Assembly: GCA_022572725.1 (NCBI GenBank)
Contig: JACZVJ010000007.1
Span: 1 to 49,732, forward strand
DNA: 49,732 nucleotides
Origin: Nitrospinota bacterium
Lineage (GTDB): Bacteria; Nitrospirota; Nitrospiria; Nitrospirales; UBA8639
Direction: 5' to 3'
Every line of letters starts with the position of its first letter. The stretch's first letter is position 1. This document shows, piece after piece, positions 37,054 through 45,707 of this stretch. Both the position numbers and the translations under genes were made by a program. The notes beneath the pieces are model-generated. The model saw only the letters and a list, made by a program, of their open reading frames with translations. It made no database searches and was not told where the DNA came from.

Positions 37054-38064
37054 CTAGATCTGCTTGATTTCTACCACGATATTATGAAGCCCCGTGGCGC
37101 CGGATGGTTGTGGGCGGGTGATGTTCGAGGTTTGGATTTTCCCGGTCGCATCGACCGCCCGAACAGCGACCATAGCCTTTCCCGGCTGAGGTGGTTTCCA
37201 GGGGTAATTCCAAACGACCCATGAATAGGGGGACTGGGGGGGCTCAATCTCGGCATCCTGCCAGCTTTTTTCTCCATCAAAACTGAGTTGGACCTGACGA
37301 ATGGTATGAGGACCCCCAAAGGCGATTCCCCGAAAGTGGACGTTCGGCCCGGGGACTAATTGATGATGGCCAGGACTATCCATTCTGGAGAAAATGTGAA
37401 TGGTTCCGTCGTCCGTCCATCCTTTCCGCTGCCAATACCCGTGGTAGTCACCATTGTACACTTCAATTTCTGTGATCCATTTCACATTCTTGATTCCGTA
37501 GAGGCCTGGAACGATGAGACGCAAGGGAAAGCCGTGCTCCTTAGGTAGTTTTTCACCATTCATCAAATAGGCCAGCATGACATCATCTTGCATAGCCCTG
37601 GTGAATGGAATGCTATCGTCGTATCCATCGGTTCCTCGGAAAATGACGTCACGGGCGGTGTCCTCATCAGCACCAACCTCTTTCAGGAGGGTTTTTAGGG
37701 AAATACCTCGCCAAATGGCATTGCCCAGGCTTGTTCCACCAGGAAGGGTGTCGATGCACATGAGCGTGGAAACCTGGTCGAAGGGTTTGCGATTTAAAAT
37801 GTCGCGCCACCCAAGAGAAGTGGGATGGGCCACTTCCCCTTTAATGAGCAGGCGCCATTGTTCTTGATCCACGTCCCGAGTCAGGTTGTAGGGAGAGTCC
37901 ATATAATTCACGACATAGAATTTGGCATTCGGTGTAAAATACATCGTCTCCCTCGGTGGCACGGCAAACATGCTGCCAAGGTCACAGCCCATTTGAAGGC
38001 CGCTGAGACCGGTGAGGGCCCCCAAGCCACTGAGTGTTAAGAATTTGCGACGGGTTAATTCCAT
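37054..38064 (-). CDS. Tat-exported sulfite-oxidase-like molybdopterin oxidoreductase
   Basis: The start at 38064 (MELTRRKFLTLSG) gives a twin-arginine signal and has AGGGCGG just upstream; a longer start adds six residues. The catalytic Oxidored_molyb domain contains the probable molybdenum-ligand Cys in STLMCIDTLPGG, WRGISLKTLLKEVG, GYDDSIPFTRAM and LRLIVPGLYGIKNVKWITEIEV. The C-terminal Mo-co dimerisation domain (PNVHFRGIAFGGPHTIRQVQLSFDG, SYVVWNYPW-like) is typical of periplasmic sulfite dehydrogenases of the SorA/SorT type. The residues after the Cys (IDTLPGG) differ from the common CAGNRR pattern, so the substrate may not be sulfite. No cytochrome subunit is next to it. Confidence 0.86.
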   Translation of the reverse strand: MELTRRKFLTLSGLGALTGLSGLQMGCDLGSMFAVPPRETMYFTPNAKFYVVNYMDSPYNLTRDVDQEQWRLLIKGEVAHPTSLGWRDILNRKPFDQVSTLMCIDTLPGGTSLGNAIWRGISLKTLLKEVGADEDTARDVIFRGTDGYDDSIPFTRAMQDDVMLAYLMNGEKLPKEHGFPLRLIVPGLYGIKNVKWITEIEVYNGDYHGYWQRKGWTDDGTIHIFSRMDSPGHHQLVPGPNVHFRGIAFGGPHTIRQVQLSFDGEKSWQDAEIEPPQSPYSWVVWNYPWKPPQPGKAMVAVRAVDATGKIQTSNITRPQPSGATGLHNIVVEIKQI

Positions 38065-38183
38065 AACCGCCCTTGCAGGCAACCTAAAGGTAGACTTTCA
38101 AGACGGGTAAGAAGGGAAAACAACAATCCTCATTCATTATCTTATAGTAGCATGTGTTCTGCAAGAATGGTGAGTGGAAACGA

Positions 38184-38204
38184 CATTCTCAGGGCGAGAG
38201 AATG
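38184..38204. promoter_or_regulatory. Inverted repeat in the divergent molybdoenzyme/UXS promoter region
   Basis: CATTCTC (38184-38190) and GAGAATG (38198-38204) flank 7 bases, in the 172-base gap between the two divergent starts. It is a candidate operator; no -35/-10 pair is clear. Confidence 0.3.
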
Positions 38205-38236
38205 ATTCTTGAAGGCCTCGTGAACAAAGGCATCTC

Positions 38237-39241
38237 ATGAGAGTGCTCATTACGGGAGGAGCAGGGTTTTTAGGCAGCCACCTTTGCGAGGCATTAGTGG
38301 GTGAGGGCCATGAAGTTGTCTGCATGGATAACTTTGTCACGGGGCGCCCAGAGAACATTGCCCATCTCCTGGGCCATGAGCGGTTCACTCTCATAAAATA
38401 CAATGTGTGTGATTACCTCCATGTCGATGGAACACTCGATGCGGTGATGCACTTTGCCTCTCCGGCCAGCCCGCAAGACTATCTCGAGTTGCCCATTGCC
38501 ACCCTGAAAGTTGGAGCGATAGGAACTCATAAGGCCTTAGGGCTGGCGAAGGGGAAACGGGCCAGGTTTTTTCTGGCCAGCACCTCTGAAGTCTACGGGG
38601 ACCCATTGGTGAATCCCCAAGACGAGTCTTATTGGGGGAATGTCAACCCATTAAGCCCCCGTGGGGTCTATGATGAAGCCAAGCGATTTGGGGAGGCGAT
38701 CACCATGGCCTACCACCGGTTTCACGGGTTGGATACCCGGATCGCCAGAATTTTTAATACCTTTGGCCCTCGCATGCGAGTCAACGATGGACGGGTGGTA
38801 TCTAACTTCATTGTCCAGGCCTTAAAGAAGAAACCCCTAACGGTGTACGGTGATGGTTCCCAAACACGGAGTTTCTGTTATGTTGACGACCTTGTCCGAG
38901 GCATTGTGAGCTTGCTCACCACACCCTCCGATTCGAAGGCGATGGACCCTCAATATCTTGCCGATGTCCGATTTGGTCGGCGCGAAGGAGATTCAGGGAA
39001 TATTCATTACCCCGTGAATCTTGGAAATCCTCGTGAGACCACGGTATTAGAGATTGCCAAGCTGGTTTTACGCATTACCAATTCACCGAGTGGTATCCAA
39101 TACCAACCTCTGCCGGTGGATGATCCAAAAGTTCGGCGTCCCGATATTACTCGAGCCAAAAGGGTAATTAGGTGGGAACCGTCTGTGGACCTTGAGGCGG
39201 GGCTAGAGAAAGCGACTGAGTACTTCAGGAAAATTATTTAA
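38237..39241 (+). CDS. UDP-glucuronate decarboxylase (UDP-xylose synthase)
   Basis: Extended short-chain dehydrogenase/reductase of 334 aa. NAD-binding [30 protein letters not shown], which is the UXS signature; catalytic Ser in [11 protein letters not shown]; YxxxK in [19 protein letters not shown] and [15 protein letters not shown]. It converts UDP-glucuronate to UDP-xylose with NAD+ kept in the site, supplying xylose for cell-envelope or exopolysaccharide. A short block [12 protein letters not shown] around residue 250 looks like an insertion relative to typical UXS. AAAGG precedes the ATG. Single gene, divergent from the molybdoenzyme. Confidence 0.9.
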   Translation: MRVLITGGAGFLGSHLCEALVGEGHEVVCMDNFVTGRPENIAHLLGHERFTLIKYNVCDYLHVDGTLDAVMHFASPASPQDYLELPIATLKVGAIGTHKALGLAKGKRARFFLASTSEVYGDPLVNPQDESYWGNVNPLSPRGVYDEAKRFGEAITMAYHRFHGLDTRIARIFNTFGPRMRVNDGRVVSNFIVQALKKKPLTVYGDGSQTRSFCYVDDLVRGIVSLLTTPSDSKAMDPQYLADVRFGRREGDSGNIHYPVNLGNPRETTVLEIAKLVLRITNSPSGIQYQPLPVDDPKVRRPDITRAKRVIRWEPSVDLEAGLEKATEYFRKII

Positions 39242-39548
39242 ACAACCCTATCTTTATAGATGAGACCAGAGCGGCTGTAGTCTGGTCGACCACTCGACTC
39301 GCTCCTCCGGGGTGATCATGACACACGCGCTACTGGTTTCATCCCGTGGTTCTTCCTTTAAAACTCAATCAGCCATCCGTTTGGCAAAATGGAAAGATGA
39401 GGGACCTTTCCGTGATGCTTCAACGCACTTCGCACCTTGCGGTGCGTGGCACGTTTTCACACAAAGGAAAATATTCCGGTAAATGGAATTAGCCTTGAAG
39501 GCCGAATCTGACCTCCTTTTTTTGTGTTGGTTGAGGGACAGGATCCGG
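39242..39548. other. Convergent intergenic region with two hairpins
   Basis: No gene. GACCAGA (39264-39270) with TCTGGTC (39281-39287) sits just after the decarboxylase gene and may serve as its terminator, though no T-run follows. CGCACC-TTGC-GGTGCG near 39430-39447 is a second perfect stem resembling REP-type palindromes. Confidence 0.4.
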
Positions 39549-39860
39549 TCAAAGATTCAAGGCAAAACGTAAAGCCCGAGAAACATCCTGCATCTTTTGG
39601 GGAGGTAGTGAAGTGAGGAGGGCACCGATTTTTCTTTTTGATACGGTTTGAATGTGATCGCAGTTAACGGCACATTCGCGGGTCATCCCGTCCTGCTTGG
39701 ACAGGGAGACTTCACTGGGGATGTCCCGTACGGTGCTCGTGATTGGTGCGATTGTGACGTCGCCCAGAAATTCGAGAATGGAATCCCGGGTCAAGATCAG
39801 AACGGGACGTTTTTTGTCTGGTTGGGTGAATTGGTACCATCGCACCTCCCCCCGGTTCAT
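39549..39860 (-). CDS. MazF/PemK-family mRNA interferase toxin
   Basis: A 103-residue CcdB/MazF-fold toxin. MNRGEVRWYQF at the start; KKRPVLILTRDSILEF with the conserved Arg-Pro; IAPITSTVRDIPSEV with the catalytic Thr/Ser region; and CDHIQTVSKRKIGALL. MazF enzymes cut mRNA at short motifs. The ATG at 39860 overlaps the antitoxin stop in ATGA, giving coupled translation. A start four codons earlier would lie inside the antitoxin gene. It is the second gene of the pair and converges on the decarboxylase gene. Confidence 0.92.
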   Translation of the reverse strand: MNRGEVRWYQFTQPDKKRPVLILTRDSILEFLGDVTIAPITSTVRDIPSEVSLSKQDGMTRECAVNCDHIQTVSKRKIGALLTSLPPQKMQDVSRALRFALNL

Positions 39861-40090
39861 TGACCACCCCAAGCCTGCTCGTTTTCCCAGACATTAAACT
39901 CAGTCTCTTCAACAGGTCTTTTAGCGTATCCAGCGCGGTGTCTCTGTTCGAGGCGAGCGATGGTGTGCCTGCTCAGTGCATCCCGCAACGCGTCTCGTGT
40001 AAATGCGGATCGTGTGGTTCGCAGACGCTTGACCATCCGGTCCACGGCCTTGACGAGGTTTTCATCAAGTGTCATTTGAATGGTCCTCAT
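39857..40090 (-). CDS. Ribbon-helix-helix antitoxin (MazE-like)
   Basis: A 77-residue protein whose first 45 residues fit a MetJ/Arc RHH DNA-binding domain (MRTIQMTLDENLVKAVDRMV, RSAFTRDALRDAL). The C-terminal acidic and aromatic tail (EETEFNVWENEQAWGG) is the likely toxin-neutralising segment. AGGA lies 5 bases before the ATG. Its promoter carries a palindrome over the -10 box, as expected for autoregulation by the antitoxin or toxin-antitoxin complex. Confidence 0.9.
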   Translation of the reverse strand: MRTIQMTLDENLVKAVDRMVKRLRTTRSAFTRDALRDALSRHTIARLEQRHRAGYAKRPVEETEFNVWENEQAWGGQ

Positions 40091-40116
40091 GGGTATCCTC
40101 CAACCATGTTGATTAT

Positions 40117-40152
40117 TATAGCTATACTATTCCACATAGGGTGTGCCGTCAA
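40117..40152 (-). promoter_or_regulatory. Toxin-antitoxin promoter and operator
   Basis: On the minus strand TTGACG (40147-40152) and TAGTAT (40124-40129) are 17 bases apart, about 35 bases from the antitoxin start. The palindrome TATAGCTATA (40117-40126) overlaps the -10 box and is the likely RHH binding site. Confidence 0.55.
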
Positions 40153-40596
40153 TCGGGAGTTTGCCAACCCCAAAATGGGGATAAAGGGGACATTCTGGTT
40201 TTTTGAATGGGGACAAATGAAAAGATAAAAGGGGTGGGGAGTTTTTTTACCTCACCATCAACCAGATGATTTCCCAAGCTGGAGGAGCCGAACAGAGAAG
40301 TTTCACACGCATTGCTCTTGGAACTGTCACCTTTAAGGAGGCCGGTCCCCCCGGCAGTACCGCACCCAAGCCGAAAGAGGTCGATCTTTTTCATGTGTTC
40401 CCTCACGGAGGACCTCATTCGCCTGCCAGATTTCGCAAACCCCGACTTCTGCATCCAACCAGTCTGAGGTGCGATTATTCTTTTTTTTCGTCTCCCGCTT
40501 TACGCCTCCCGTCTGACGATTCCTTCGCTTGTTCGGTTCCGGCTCGCCCGGGTTAGGGGATATGCTCGAACAGACAATATGTTGCGTAGGCGGGGG
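40153..40596. other. Intergenic region between the antitoxin promoter and pafA
   Basis: No gene can be supported. A stretch near 40180-40230 (GGGGACATTCTGG, then GGGGACAAATG) resembles ends of transposon-derived sequence. GCCGG-TCCCC-CCGGC lies near 40340. TCGTC with GACGA around 40488-40520 forms a weak dyad containing a repeated CTCCCG. A minus-strand frame at 40149-40454 has GAGGG before an internal ATG but no recognisable protein. Confidence 0.35.
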
Positions 40597-42105
40597 TCAG
40601 GGATTCAAGGCACCCTGATTTTGCTGTGCGGTCAGGTGCGAACGCACTTGCTGGACGTACGTCTTGAAGGGATCGGGCATCGGGAATGGCGGGTAGCCTC
40701 GAAGCTGAAAAATGGACCAGTTGATCACGTAGTGGGGAAACCGCCGGTCCTTGGAGGAGTCAAGAGGAGGATCCTTTGACCAGTCTTTACCTATCAGGTG
40801 CCGCACGAGTTCCCCACGGCCAAAGGCTCGAGTATTGCGTGGTGGGTTCTGAATGGCCAGCTCGACTGCTGTTTCAGTGGTGAGTCGAGGGGCACGGCCT
40901 TCTTCCTCCAAACCATAAAATAAACCGCGTTGTGGATGGACGTTGTGATACTCCAAGTCGAGGCTTCTCAACCACGGATCTTCCCAAGTCAGGTGTTCCT
41001 CTTCGCGGAAGGACTCCAGGAGCCAAAGCTTGGAGGCCCAATCAACACGGCCGATAAGCTTGTCATAGGGCCCATGTAAATCAGTTAATACCGCTTCCCA
41101 CTCTTCCAACACCCAATCGGTTTCTTCATCTTGACCGCGGCAGTGCTTTTGTGCGGCCTTAAGGAACTGTTCTTGGATATCGAAAGCCGAGGCTCTTGCG
41201 CCAGAGGCCAGCCGAACGATCCACTTGCGGTCGGGGTCCCGGGAAATCTCTTTCAGGGCGAGGACGGGATCATCCAAATCAAGTCCCGTTGGCATATGGC
41301 CCTCTTCAATGAGCTGTAGCACCAGACCCGTGGTGCCCATTTTGAGAGCCGTGGCTGTTTCCGCCATGTTGGAGTCTCCCAGGAGGAGGTGAATCCGGCG
41401 GTATTGATTGGGATCCGCCAAGGGCTCATCGCGGGTATTCACAATCGACCGGTTGTGTTGCACCCATTCAAAAAAATCATTCACGATGTGGTCAGCCCTC
41501 TGGGAGATTTGATAGGGAATCGTCAATCGGCCTGAGGCGTCGTGGGATCCCGGGATTTTGCTGTCACCCTGGTGCAATGGGATCCAGCTTTCTGAGTTTT
41601 CCGCCGCACCGATCCGGCCAGAGCCCGTGAAAATCTGCCGGGTGACAAGGAAAGGGATCAAATAATTCAGTCCCTTAAGGTTGAAGGGAAAGCGTCGGGT
41701 AACCAAATAGTTTTCGTGTGACCCGAAGGTGGCATCAGTTCCGTGATCGATGTTGTTTTTGATGAACGAGACCTTCTCGCCCAAACCCAACTCTTCCAAC
41801 GCCTGTTGAATTAACCGGTCACCGGCTCGATCCGAGGCGACAAGATCAAAAAGGGTGTTGCATTCGGGAGAGGCGAACTCCACATGACCCATGTCCACAT
41901 AGAGACGGCCGGCGTTGAGGAGAAATCCTCCATTCCCAGGTGGCTCATCGTAACCGCGGTAATGCTGGTCGAGCACCCCTTGGTGTTGGGTACGGAATAG
42001 GTGGTCGATGACCCGGTGGGCCAGCCAGGATGGGGAGTGATCAGGATCGTCGCTGTTAATCAGGAGACCGTATTCTGTCTCAAGACCGAAAATGCGGTTT
42101 AACAT
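40597..42105 (-). CDS. pafA: Pup/UBact--protein ligase PafA
   Basis: Glutamine-synthetase-like ligase (502 aa) that activates the modifier's C-terminal Glu with ATP and joins it to target lysines. RIFGLETEYG contains the metal/ATP-binding glutamates; NAGRLYVDMGHVEFASPEC contains the catalytic Asp. KNNIDHG, SHENYLVTRRF, ISQRADHIVND, NTRDEPLADPNQYRRIHLLLGDSNMAE and LDLEYHNVHPQRGLFYGLEEEG follow in family order. It lacks the long Dop loop, which favours the ligase over the deamidase. Compared with actinobacterial PafA it has extra residues near 30-60 and 170-195. Last gene of the locus, 36 bases after prcA. Confidence 0.92.
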   Translation of the reverse strand: MLNRIFGLETEYGLLINSDDPDHSPSWLAHRVIDHLFRTQHQGVLDQHYRGYDEPPGNGGFLLNAGRLYVDMGHVEFASPECNTLFDLVASDRAGDRLIQQALEELGLGEKVSFIKNNIDHGTDATFGSHENYLVTRRFPFNLKGLNYLIPFLVTRQIFTGSGRIGAAENSESWIPLHQGDSKIPGSHDASGRLTIPYQISQRADHIVNDFFEWVQHNRSIVNTRDEPLADPNQYRRIHLLLGDSNMAETATALKMGTTGLVLQLIEEGHMPTGLDLDDPVLALKEISRDPDRKWIVRLASGARASAFDIQEQFLKAAQKHCRGQDEETDWVLEEWEAVLTDLHGPYDKLIGRVDWASKLWLLESFREEEHLTWEDPWLRSLDLEYHNVHPQRGLFYGLEEEGRAPRLTTETAVELAIQNPPRNTRAFGRGELVRHLIGKDWSKDPPLDSSKDRRFPHYVINWSIFQLRGYPPFPMPDPFKTYVQQVRSHLTAQQNQGALNP

Positions 42106-42141
42106 GGGTAGGAAGGCGATACACCCTGAGGCCGTTTAAAA

Positions 42142-42966
42142 CTACCTAACCTCCTGAAGCACTGTCGGAAGCAGCGACCGGGTTTCCTCTGGTGAAAGGG
42201 ATCGGTATTTGGAGCTACCAGGAGCATTCCGTTCCAAGACCGCACATTCCAGGGTTTTCTCGGAAAGGGTGTCCCGAAGGTGGTCCAGGATTTTCGTTTC
42301 GTCAAAGGCGGGGTCATTTTGCACAGTTGTCGCCGGGCCGGACTTGTTTGGCTCGTCCGGCTTGAGCTCCTCTTGGGTTTGGTGCAGGGAGCCTATGGCC
42401 CAGGTCTGTAAGGCCGTTTCCACAGAAACCTGGAGGGTAGGGGGCGGCTGTGGGATTTGACTTTTTACGTAGGCCATCATGTGGCGCTGAATCTCCGGGG
42501 TTGCGCCGAGAACGGCCCACCCAGGGGTCTCTTCAAAGGCTCCGTCGTAGTCAACCGTGAGGAAATGGTCTTGCTCCGGTTTAGCTCCCAATTCAGCCAG
42601 GAGAATTTTTATGATAAATGGAGCCCGGAAAATTTCTTCAAAGGCCTGCTTGATGACAGGGGCCAGCCCATACTTCACCAACCGCGAGCCGGTTACGTCG
42701 CCGGGAGAACGCTGAAACCCTTCCATGTGGGCCATATCCAAGAGGGTAAAGCGGAGCTTTTCCAAATCGGCCGGATGTCCCATTCCAGCTAATCCGATGC
42801 GGTCATAGATTTCATAGAGTTTGGGCGTGCCTTTGCTAAAGGTCAGAAGCACCGTGCCCTCGGCGTAGGAAAGGGCGACAACGGGGCTTCCCTGGCGTAA
42901 TTGGTCATCAAGGTACTGGCGGCGGTTGCCCACCGCCTCAACCCATCGATAGGGTTCCTCATACAT
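42142..42966 (-). CDS. prcA: Proteasome subunit alpha
   Basis: Outer-ring, non-catalytic subunit of the 20S core. It has the alpha-type pattern SPVVALSYAEGTVLLTF, KLYEIYDRIGLAGMGH, RFTLLDMAHMEG, DVTGSRLV and TVDYDGAFEE, and no N-terminal catalytic Thr. It is longer (274 aa) than typical actinobacterial PrcA because of a charged Pro/Glu-rich insertion (about residues 200-235; EELKPDEPNKSGP). The N-terminal residues before Arg-Gln-Gly would form the gate. The start overlaps the prcB stop by 8 bases, so 1:1 coupled synthesis with beta is likely. Confidence 0.92.
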   Translation of the reverse strand: MYEEPYRWVEAVGNRRQYLDDQLRQGSPVVALSYAEGTVLLTFSKGTPKLYEIYDRIGLAGMGHPADLEKLRFTLLDMAHMEGFQRSPGDVTGSRLVKYGLAPVIKQAFEEIFRAPFIIKILLAELGAKPEQDHFLTVDYDGAFEETPGWAVLGATPEIQRHMMAYVKSQIPQPPPTLQVSVETALQTWAIGSLHQTQEELKPDEPNKSGPATTVQNDPAFDETKILDHLRDTLSEKTLECAVLERNAPGSSKYRSLSPEETRSLLPTVLQEVR

Positions 42967-43750
42967 AGTGAGCGACCTGTGTGGCGAACAAGTCCTTTAA
43001 TTGTTCCGAGGAGATATTTTGGACTCCTTTGTCCGTGATTCGCTTGACGATGGGATAGAGATTGGCCTCGTAATTCACCCCACCCGTGGCCGAATCAAAT
43101 TCGGCGGCGCTGGTGAGCAGCCTCAGGACGATGATGATAGCCTGTTCTTCATCAAGGGTGGCCAAGGGTCGATCCCCCCAGCGGTTGAGATAGTGCAGAA
43201 TCCCGCGAATCGTGGGGGATCCCGATCCGGAAACAGCATGCTCAACCCCTTCAAACTCAGCCCCGAGAATGTCGTAAAAATAAATCTTTCCACATCCTTG
43301 CTGGGGATCAAACCCTGCAAAGACGGGAGCCACCGCGCCCGTGCCTGCTAGGGCAGCAGGGACGTTTTCTTTCAGGAGGTTCGAAAGGGCGCGGAGTTTC
43401 CCCTCAAAGCTCAAATCCTGGAGCTGGCTTCGCCGGAAATATTTAAAGGAGTGTTCGAGAATTCGCGCCATTTCAAACGCGGTGGCCGGGACACCCGCAA
43501 TGGCCATCACGCAATAGCGGTCGAGTTCCAGCACCTTATCGGTGCGATCGTACATCACGGTGTTTCCTGCCGTGGCGCGTCGGTCCCCCGCCACCAAGAC
43601 TCCATCGCCATATTTCATCGCCAGAACAGTGGTTCCCCGGGTGATCAAGGAGAGATTCGGATCAGTCACCCCCGAGGCATGAGAGGGGAAGAAATCCAGT
43701 TTATACCCATGCTCATGAAGAAGTTGGAGGAAATCACCTTGTGCGCCCAT
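42959..43750 (-). CDS. prcB: Proteasome subunit beta (catalytic)
   Basis: Catalytic inner-ring subunit of the 20S core (263 aa). A 39-residue propeptide ends in ITRG, and autocleavage would expose Thr40. Counting Thr40 as 1, the mature chain has Asp17 (AGDRRAT) and Lys33 (RTDKVLEL), exactly the catalytic set of N-terminal nucleophile proteasome subunits. FAGFDPQQGCGKIYFYD, SGSGSPTIRGILHYLNR and TSAAEFDSATGGVNYEANLYPIV complete the beta fold and match actinobacterial PrcB. It lies 5 bases after the modifier gene. Confidence 0.95.
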   Translation of the reverse strand: MGAQGDFLQLLHEHGYKLDFFPSHASGVTDPNLSLITRGTTVLAMKYGDGVLVAGDRRATAGNTVMYDRTDKVLELDRYCVMAIAGVPATAFEMARILEHSFKYFRRSQLQDLSFEGKLRALSNLLKENVPAALAGTGAVAPVFAGFDPQQGCGKIYFYDILGAEFEGVEHAVSGSGSPTIRGILHYLNRWGDRPLATLDEEQAIIIVLRLLTSAAEFDSATGGVNYEANLYPIVKRITDKGVQNISSEQLKDLFATQVAHYV

Positions 43751-43755
43751 GCTGT

Positions 43756-43995
43756 TTATTCCCCTGTGCGTTGACGGTATCGCTCAGCCTGCTTAGGATC
43801 GACCTTGCGCATCCGCTTGAGGAGATTATCTTTCTCGGGTGATCCCGGATCAGGCCGTCTTGGGCCGCCCCCTTCTTCAGTTGGGGAGGGTGGCTTAGGG
43901 AGTGGATCCAGAGGCCGCTCGCGCCTTTGGAGGGTGACCATATCAGGTTTCCAGAGCGGGTGGTCGTTTGGGATGGGGGGACAACTCATAGTCAT
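43756..43995 (-). CDS. ubact: UBact / Pup-like protein modifier
   Basis: Small (79 aa) Pro- and charge-rich protein without hydrophobic core, expected to be disordered like Pup. It contains RRERPLDPLPKPPSPTEEGG, then DNLLKRMRKVDPKQAERY, and ends RQRTGE. The final Gly-Glu is the conjugation end: Pup family members end GGE or GGQ, and UBact proteins of Gram-negative bacteria end in similar Glu/Gln tails. A terminal Glu means that PafA can use it without deamidation. Its place between dop and prcB is the same as that of pup in actinobacteria. The start overlaps the dop stop in ATGA; an ATG two codons later is an alternative. The sequence itself is far from actinobacterial Pup, so position and C-terminus carry much of the call. 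Confidence 0.9.
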   Translation of the reverse strand: MTMSCPPIPNDHPLWKPDMVTLQRRERPLDPLPKPPSPTEEGGGPRRPDPGSPEKDNLLKRMRKVDPKQAERYRQRTGE

Positions 43996-45536
43996 AACCC
44001 AGGCTCCTTTTTCTGCAGCGTATCCTGCGACAAACCCAAAATTTGGGAAAGTGTTCGGCCCTCTTCAATGTTTTGCCAAAGCTGGTGGATGCGGTTGGGT
44101 TCAAACATATCATTCATATCAAGAAACCGCGGTTTCAGCCAACCCTTAAATTGAATGTGTTCCCATTGTACCGACTTGATCTGGTCGCGAAAATGCTTGA
44201 CGCATAACCCTCGAATGCCACCACGGGTATCGCGGGGTCCGGATGTCATCGCCGCTTCAATGGCGGCCTCGGTACACAAACGTTCCACCCGTCCCTCGGC
44301 TTCCAACCCGAGGTATAACCCCCGGTCGGGGTTCAGGTTATGATACTCCAGATCCAAGCTGGCTAGCCATGGGTCGCTCCACTCCAGACACTCCTCTTGA
44401 ACAAAGGATTCCAAGAGCCAATACTTCGTCACCCAATCAACCCGGCCAACCAAAGCACTCCGATCACGCTGTAGCAGGTCCAAGGTTTTTTCCCATTGTC
44501 GCAAAACCCAGTCTGTTTCTTCATCTTGCCCAGAGAGGTGCTTTTGGGCGGCGAGGAGATATTCGGCTTGAATATCTATGCCGGAAAGGGTCCCACCCGT
44601 TTTGAGGGACACCACCGCCTTGAGGTCAGGATCCCGGGAAAGAGTTTTTATTGCTGAAACCGGATGGTGGAGTTCGAGGTCAGGGGCCGCCCCCAGGCCG
44701 ATCAGATCGAAAACAACCCTGGTGGTCCCCACCTTCAGCGCAGTCGCATACTCGCACATATTGGCGTCCCCGACGATTAAATGGAGGCGACGGTACTTCA
44801 CTCGATCGGCATGCGGCTCATCCCGCGTGTTGAGGATGGGACGATTATGCATGGTGTCTACGCTCATGTCGGTTTCCATAAAATCCGCCCGCTGGGAAAT
44901 TTGGAACCGGCCGTGTTGACAGGGGCTGTCTTGACCCTCAATCCCCACTTTGCCGGAGCCGGCAAAAAGCTGCCGACTGACAAGAAACGGCAGCAACCCT
45001 TTGGCAATCTGCTCAAAGGGAAGAGCCCGAGGGATCAGATAATTATCATGACACCCGTAGCTATGGCCGTGGAGGTCGGTGTTGTTTTTATACACTTGGA
45101 CGGCCGAGGTGCCCAGCGCCCGGTTGCGCCGGTTGGTCGCGTGTTGAACGATGCGCTCACCGGCTCGGTCATGGGCCACGAGGTCCTGAAGAGACCGGCA
45201 TTCCGGAGTTGAGTATTCGGGATGAGTATGGTCATTGTAAAAGCGAGCCCCATTTTCCAGGACCAAGTCGCTTTTCAATTCGTAAAACGAAAGGGGCCGC
45301 TTGGCATCGAGTTTGGAGAACGCTTCCTCCTCACGATCTTGTTGAAGTCCGGTCACGCGAAATCCTCGCTGGTCCTCGTGTGGATCCTCCCCTTTGTAAT
45401 CCCAGGCCTGTTCAAACTTCCCGGACAGATGAGCGCGAACCAATTCCATGGATTCCACCACCGGGTCTAGGTCCTGGATATCCTCACGGGTGATCCCGTA
45501 TTCGGTTTCGATTCCAAAAAGGCGGGGGGTATTCAT
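43992..45536 (-). CDS. dop: Dop-like depupylase/deamidase homologue
   Basis: Paralogue of PafA (514 aa) acting as the de-conjugating enzyme. RLFGIETEYG at the start; a long stretch between residues about 42 and 85 (DYKGEDPHEDQRGFRVTG ... SFYELKSDLVLENGARFYNDHTHPEYSTPEC) matches the Dop loop and the catalytic Asp region (DHxHPEYS) of Dop rather than PafA. KNNTDLHGHSYGCHDNYLIPR, ISQRADFMETD, NTRDEPHADRVKYRRLHLIVGDANMCE and LDLEYHNLNPDRGLYLGLEAEG follow. It should cleave the isopeptide bond between modifier and target. Deamidation seems unnecessary here because the modifier ends in Glu. Translationally coupled to the modifier gene. Confidence 0.9.
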   Translation of the reverse strand: MNTPRLFGIETEYGITREDIQDLDPVVESMELVRAHLSGKFEQAWDYKGEDPHEDQRGFRVTGLQQDREEEAFSKLDAKRPLSFYELKSDLVLENGARFYNDHTHPEYSTPECRSLQDLVAHDRAGERIVQHATNRRNRALGTSAVQVYKNNTDLHGHSYGCHDNYLIPRALPFEQIAKGLLPFLVSRQLFAGSGKVGIEGQDSPCQHGRFQISQRADFMETDMSVDTMHNRPILNTRDEPHADRVKYRRLHLIVGDANMCEYATALKVGTTRVVFDLIGLGAAPDLELHHPVSAIKTLSRDPDLKAVVSLKTGGTLSGIDIQAEYLLAAQKHLSGQDEETDWVLRQWEKTLDLLQRDRSALVGRVDWVTKYWLLESFVQEECLEWSDPWLASLDLEYHNLNPDRGLYLGLEAEGRVERLCTEAAIEAAMTSGPRDTRGGIRGLCVKHFRDQIKSVQWEHIQFKGWLKPRFLDMNDMFEPNRIHQLWQNIEEGRTLSQILGLSQDTLQKKEPGL

Positions 45537-45707
45537 TAGGATTCACCCGTCAAATAAGGTAGTCTTCTAATTGTTTACGAGTTTTGGCAGCGGTTTGGGT
45601 GACCCGGAAATGAGGATTAGACGAATAAATGTTACCCGAAGCGGAAAGGTAAAGAAATCAGCTTTACCACACCCAAAACCCGTGAGGGTTTAAAACAGAA
45701 TGTACTA

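Noticed and set aside
40149-40454. Minus-strand frame between the antitoxin and pafA
   Set aside because: There is a moderate GAGGG before an internal ATG, but the product looks like translated transposon-derived sequence and overlaps the antitoxin promoter region.
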